From Paracoccus sp. (in: a-proteobacteria) (GTDB lineage Bacteria; Pseudomonadota; Alphaproteobacteria; Rhodobacterales; Rhodobacteraceae): a DNA stretch of 5,775 nt. Position 1 is the first letter of the stretch. The number at the start of each line of letters is the position of its first letter. This document shows positions 5,205 to 5,775 of the stretch, piece after piece. The notes under the pieces are model-generated. The model searched no databases. It was not told the origin of the DNA and worked only from the letters and a program-made list of their open reading frames with translations. The stretch is taken from contig JAGPGI010000090.1 of the NCBI GenBank assembly GCA_018056045.1, forward strand, positions 3,169 through 8,943. Reading direction: 5' to 3'. The translations under genes and the position numbers were made by a program.

Positions 5205-5775
5205 TCACAAGACCGCAAGGCGCCGGACAAGCGGCTCCTGGGTCCGGGTCGCGGCGCGCTCGACGCTCTGGGCCATTTCCTCGGGGTCGGGATTGCACCA
5301 GTTCCGGGCATCGGCAATGAAGCCGAGGCGCGCCAGCGTCTGTCCCAGACCGTCAAAGTCAAGCTCGCCCCAGCTGACATGATTGGCCAGCTTCTGCCGG
5401 TCCGGCATCCAGTCGGCGGCAAGGTGGTTGATGATTTCCGGCGGCCTGCCGGTGAAGCCGCGAAGATGCTCGGCGATGTGGTGATAGGCGGGGCTGCTGC
5501 GGCGAATGATGATGCCGGCGCGCTGATCGGGATTGGCGACATAGCCCAGAACATGAAAGGCCGAGCCATCCAGGCCAAGAATGTTCCTGGCCCCCTTGAA
5601 GATCGAGAACTGCTCGCGCAGCGACAGGCGCTCGGGATGCACGGCGGTATAGCCTTCCGCCTCCAGCAGCCGCTCCAGCCGCTGTTCGTTGATGATCCCG
5701 CCCTTGCCGCCGAACCTGGTGCGGGAAATATAGACATTCTCGATATCGGCAGGCTCGATATCGGCCAGAGCCTCG
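5205..5775 (-). CDS. GT61 (DUF563-type) glycosyltransferase, C-terminal part, cut by window edge
   Basis: The reading frame is open from the right edge to a TGA at 5205-5207 and gives the last 189 residues of a longer protein; the N-terminal part and start lie outside the window. An internal GTG at 5642 is not the true start, because the conserved sequence continues upstream of it. Visible marks, counted from the edge, are VYISRTRFGGKG (14-25), INEQRLERLLEAEGY (28-42), VHPERLSLREQFSIF (45-59) and ILGLDGSAFH (65-74). This order (R-x-R, N-E, E-Q, G-S-A-x-H) is the C-terminal half of the GT61/DUF563 family, whose bacterial members sit in capsule, exopolysaccharide and LPS loci and use nucleotide sugars in the cytoplasm. 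A tandem ADIEP/ADIEN occurs at residues 4-13. It is transcribed towards the rhamnosyl transferase gene and thus belongs to another transcript, though probably to the same polysaccharide locus. Family confidence is good; donor and acceptor are unknown. Confidence 0.8.
   Translation of the reverse strand, partial: EALADIEPADIENVYISRTRFGGKGGIINEQRLERLLEAEGYTAVHPERLSLREQFSIFKGARNILGLDGSAFHVLGYVANPDQRAGIIIRRSSPAYHHIAEHLRGFTGRPPEIINHLAADWMPDRQKLANHVSWGELDFDGLGQTLARLGFIADARNWCNPDPEEMAQSVERAATRTQEPLVRRLAVL

Noticed and set aside
5642..5642. GTG as the start of a short 145-residue - strand gene
   Set aside because: The frame upstream of the GTG is open to the window edge and encodes conserved GT61 sequence (VYISR, INEQ), so the GTG is an internal valine codon.
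5150..5737. A 195-codon - strand frame covering the GT61 region
   Set aside because: It is in a different frame from the GT61 protein, and its translation is low-complexity Ser/Pro/Arg-rich. The shorter frame ending at 5205 carries the conserved GT61 motifs and continues to the window edge.
1..5775. Mobile elements, CRISPR arrays, tRNA or rRNA genes
   Set aside because: I found no transposase-like frame, terminal inverted repeats of IS type, regularly spaced repeats or RNA-gene hallmarks in the window.

Overview
The window is GC-rich DNA with strongly GC-biased third codon positions. Its protein repertoire is typical of surface-polysaccharide loci in Alphaproteobacteria. The putative rhamnosyl transferase family gene and the overall codon style point to the Rhodobacteraceae, perhaps Paracoccus or a relative. 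That assignment is inference from composition and gene families, since no marker gene is present.

Layout: (1) Bases 1-225 are a non-coding leader. It holds a 14-bp near-palindrome, a cluster of CGTCCGG repeats and a consensus TTGACA -35 box pointing right. (2) Bases 226-4222 are a compact four-gene operon on the + strand: a GtrB/DPM-type membrane glycosyltransferase (GT2), an atypical NAD-dependent epimerase/dehydratase-like SDR, a polytopic GT-C type glycosyltransferase, and a GtrA-family small membrane protein. Two of the three junctions are ATGA stop-start overlaps. The third is a 12-bp gap with a perfect AAGGAG ribosome binding site. (3) After 72 bp comes a soluble putative rhamnosyl transferase (4295-5149, + strand) with its own ribosome binding site. 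(4) On the - strand, facing it, is the C-terminal part of a GT61 (DUF563-type) glycosyltransferase. It is cut by the right edge of the window and separated from its neighbour by a 55-bp gap with a hairpin that could end transcription in both directions.

How the genes probably work together (inference from families): the GtrB-like enzyme loads a sugar from a nucleotide donor onto undecaprenyl phosphate on the cytoplasmic face. The GtrA-like protein helps move the lipid-linked sugar across the inner membrane. The GT-C enzyme transfers it, on the periplasmic side, to a glycan, lipid or protein acceptor. The SDR between GtrB and GT-C suggests that the sugar is modified before use, either as nucleotide sugar or while lipid-linked. 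The rhamnosyl transferase and GT61 protein would act in the cytoplasm on related exopolysaccharide, capsule or LPS assembly. The sugar and acceptor cannot be read from the sequence.
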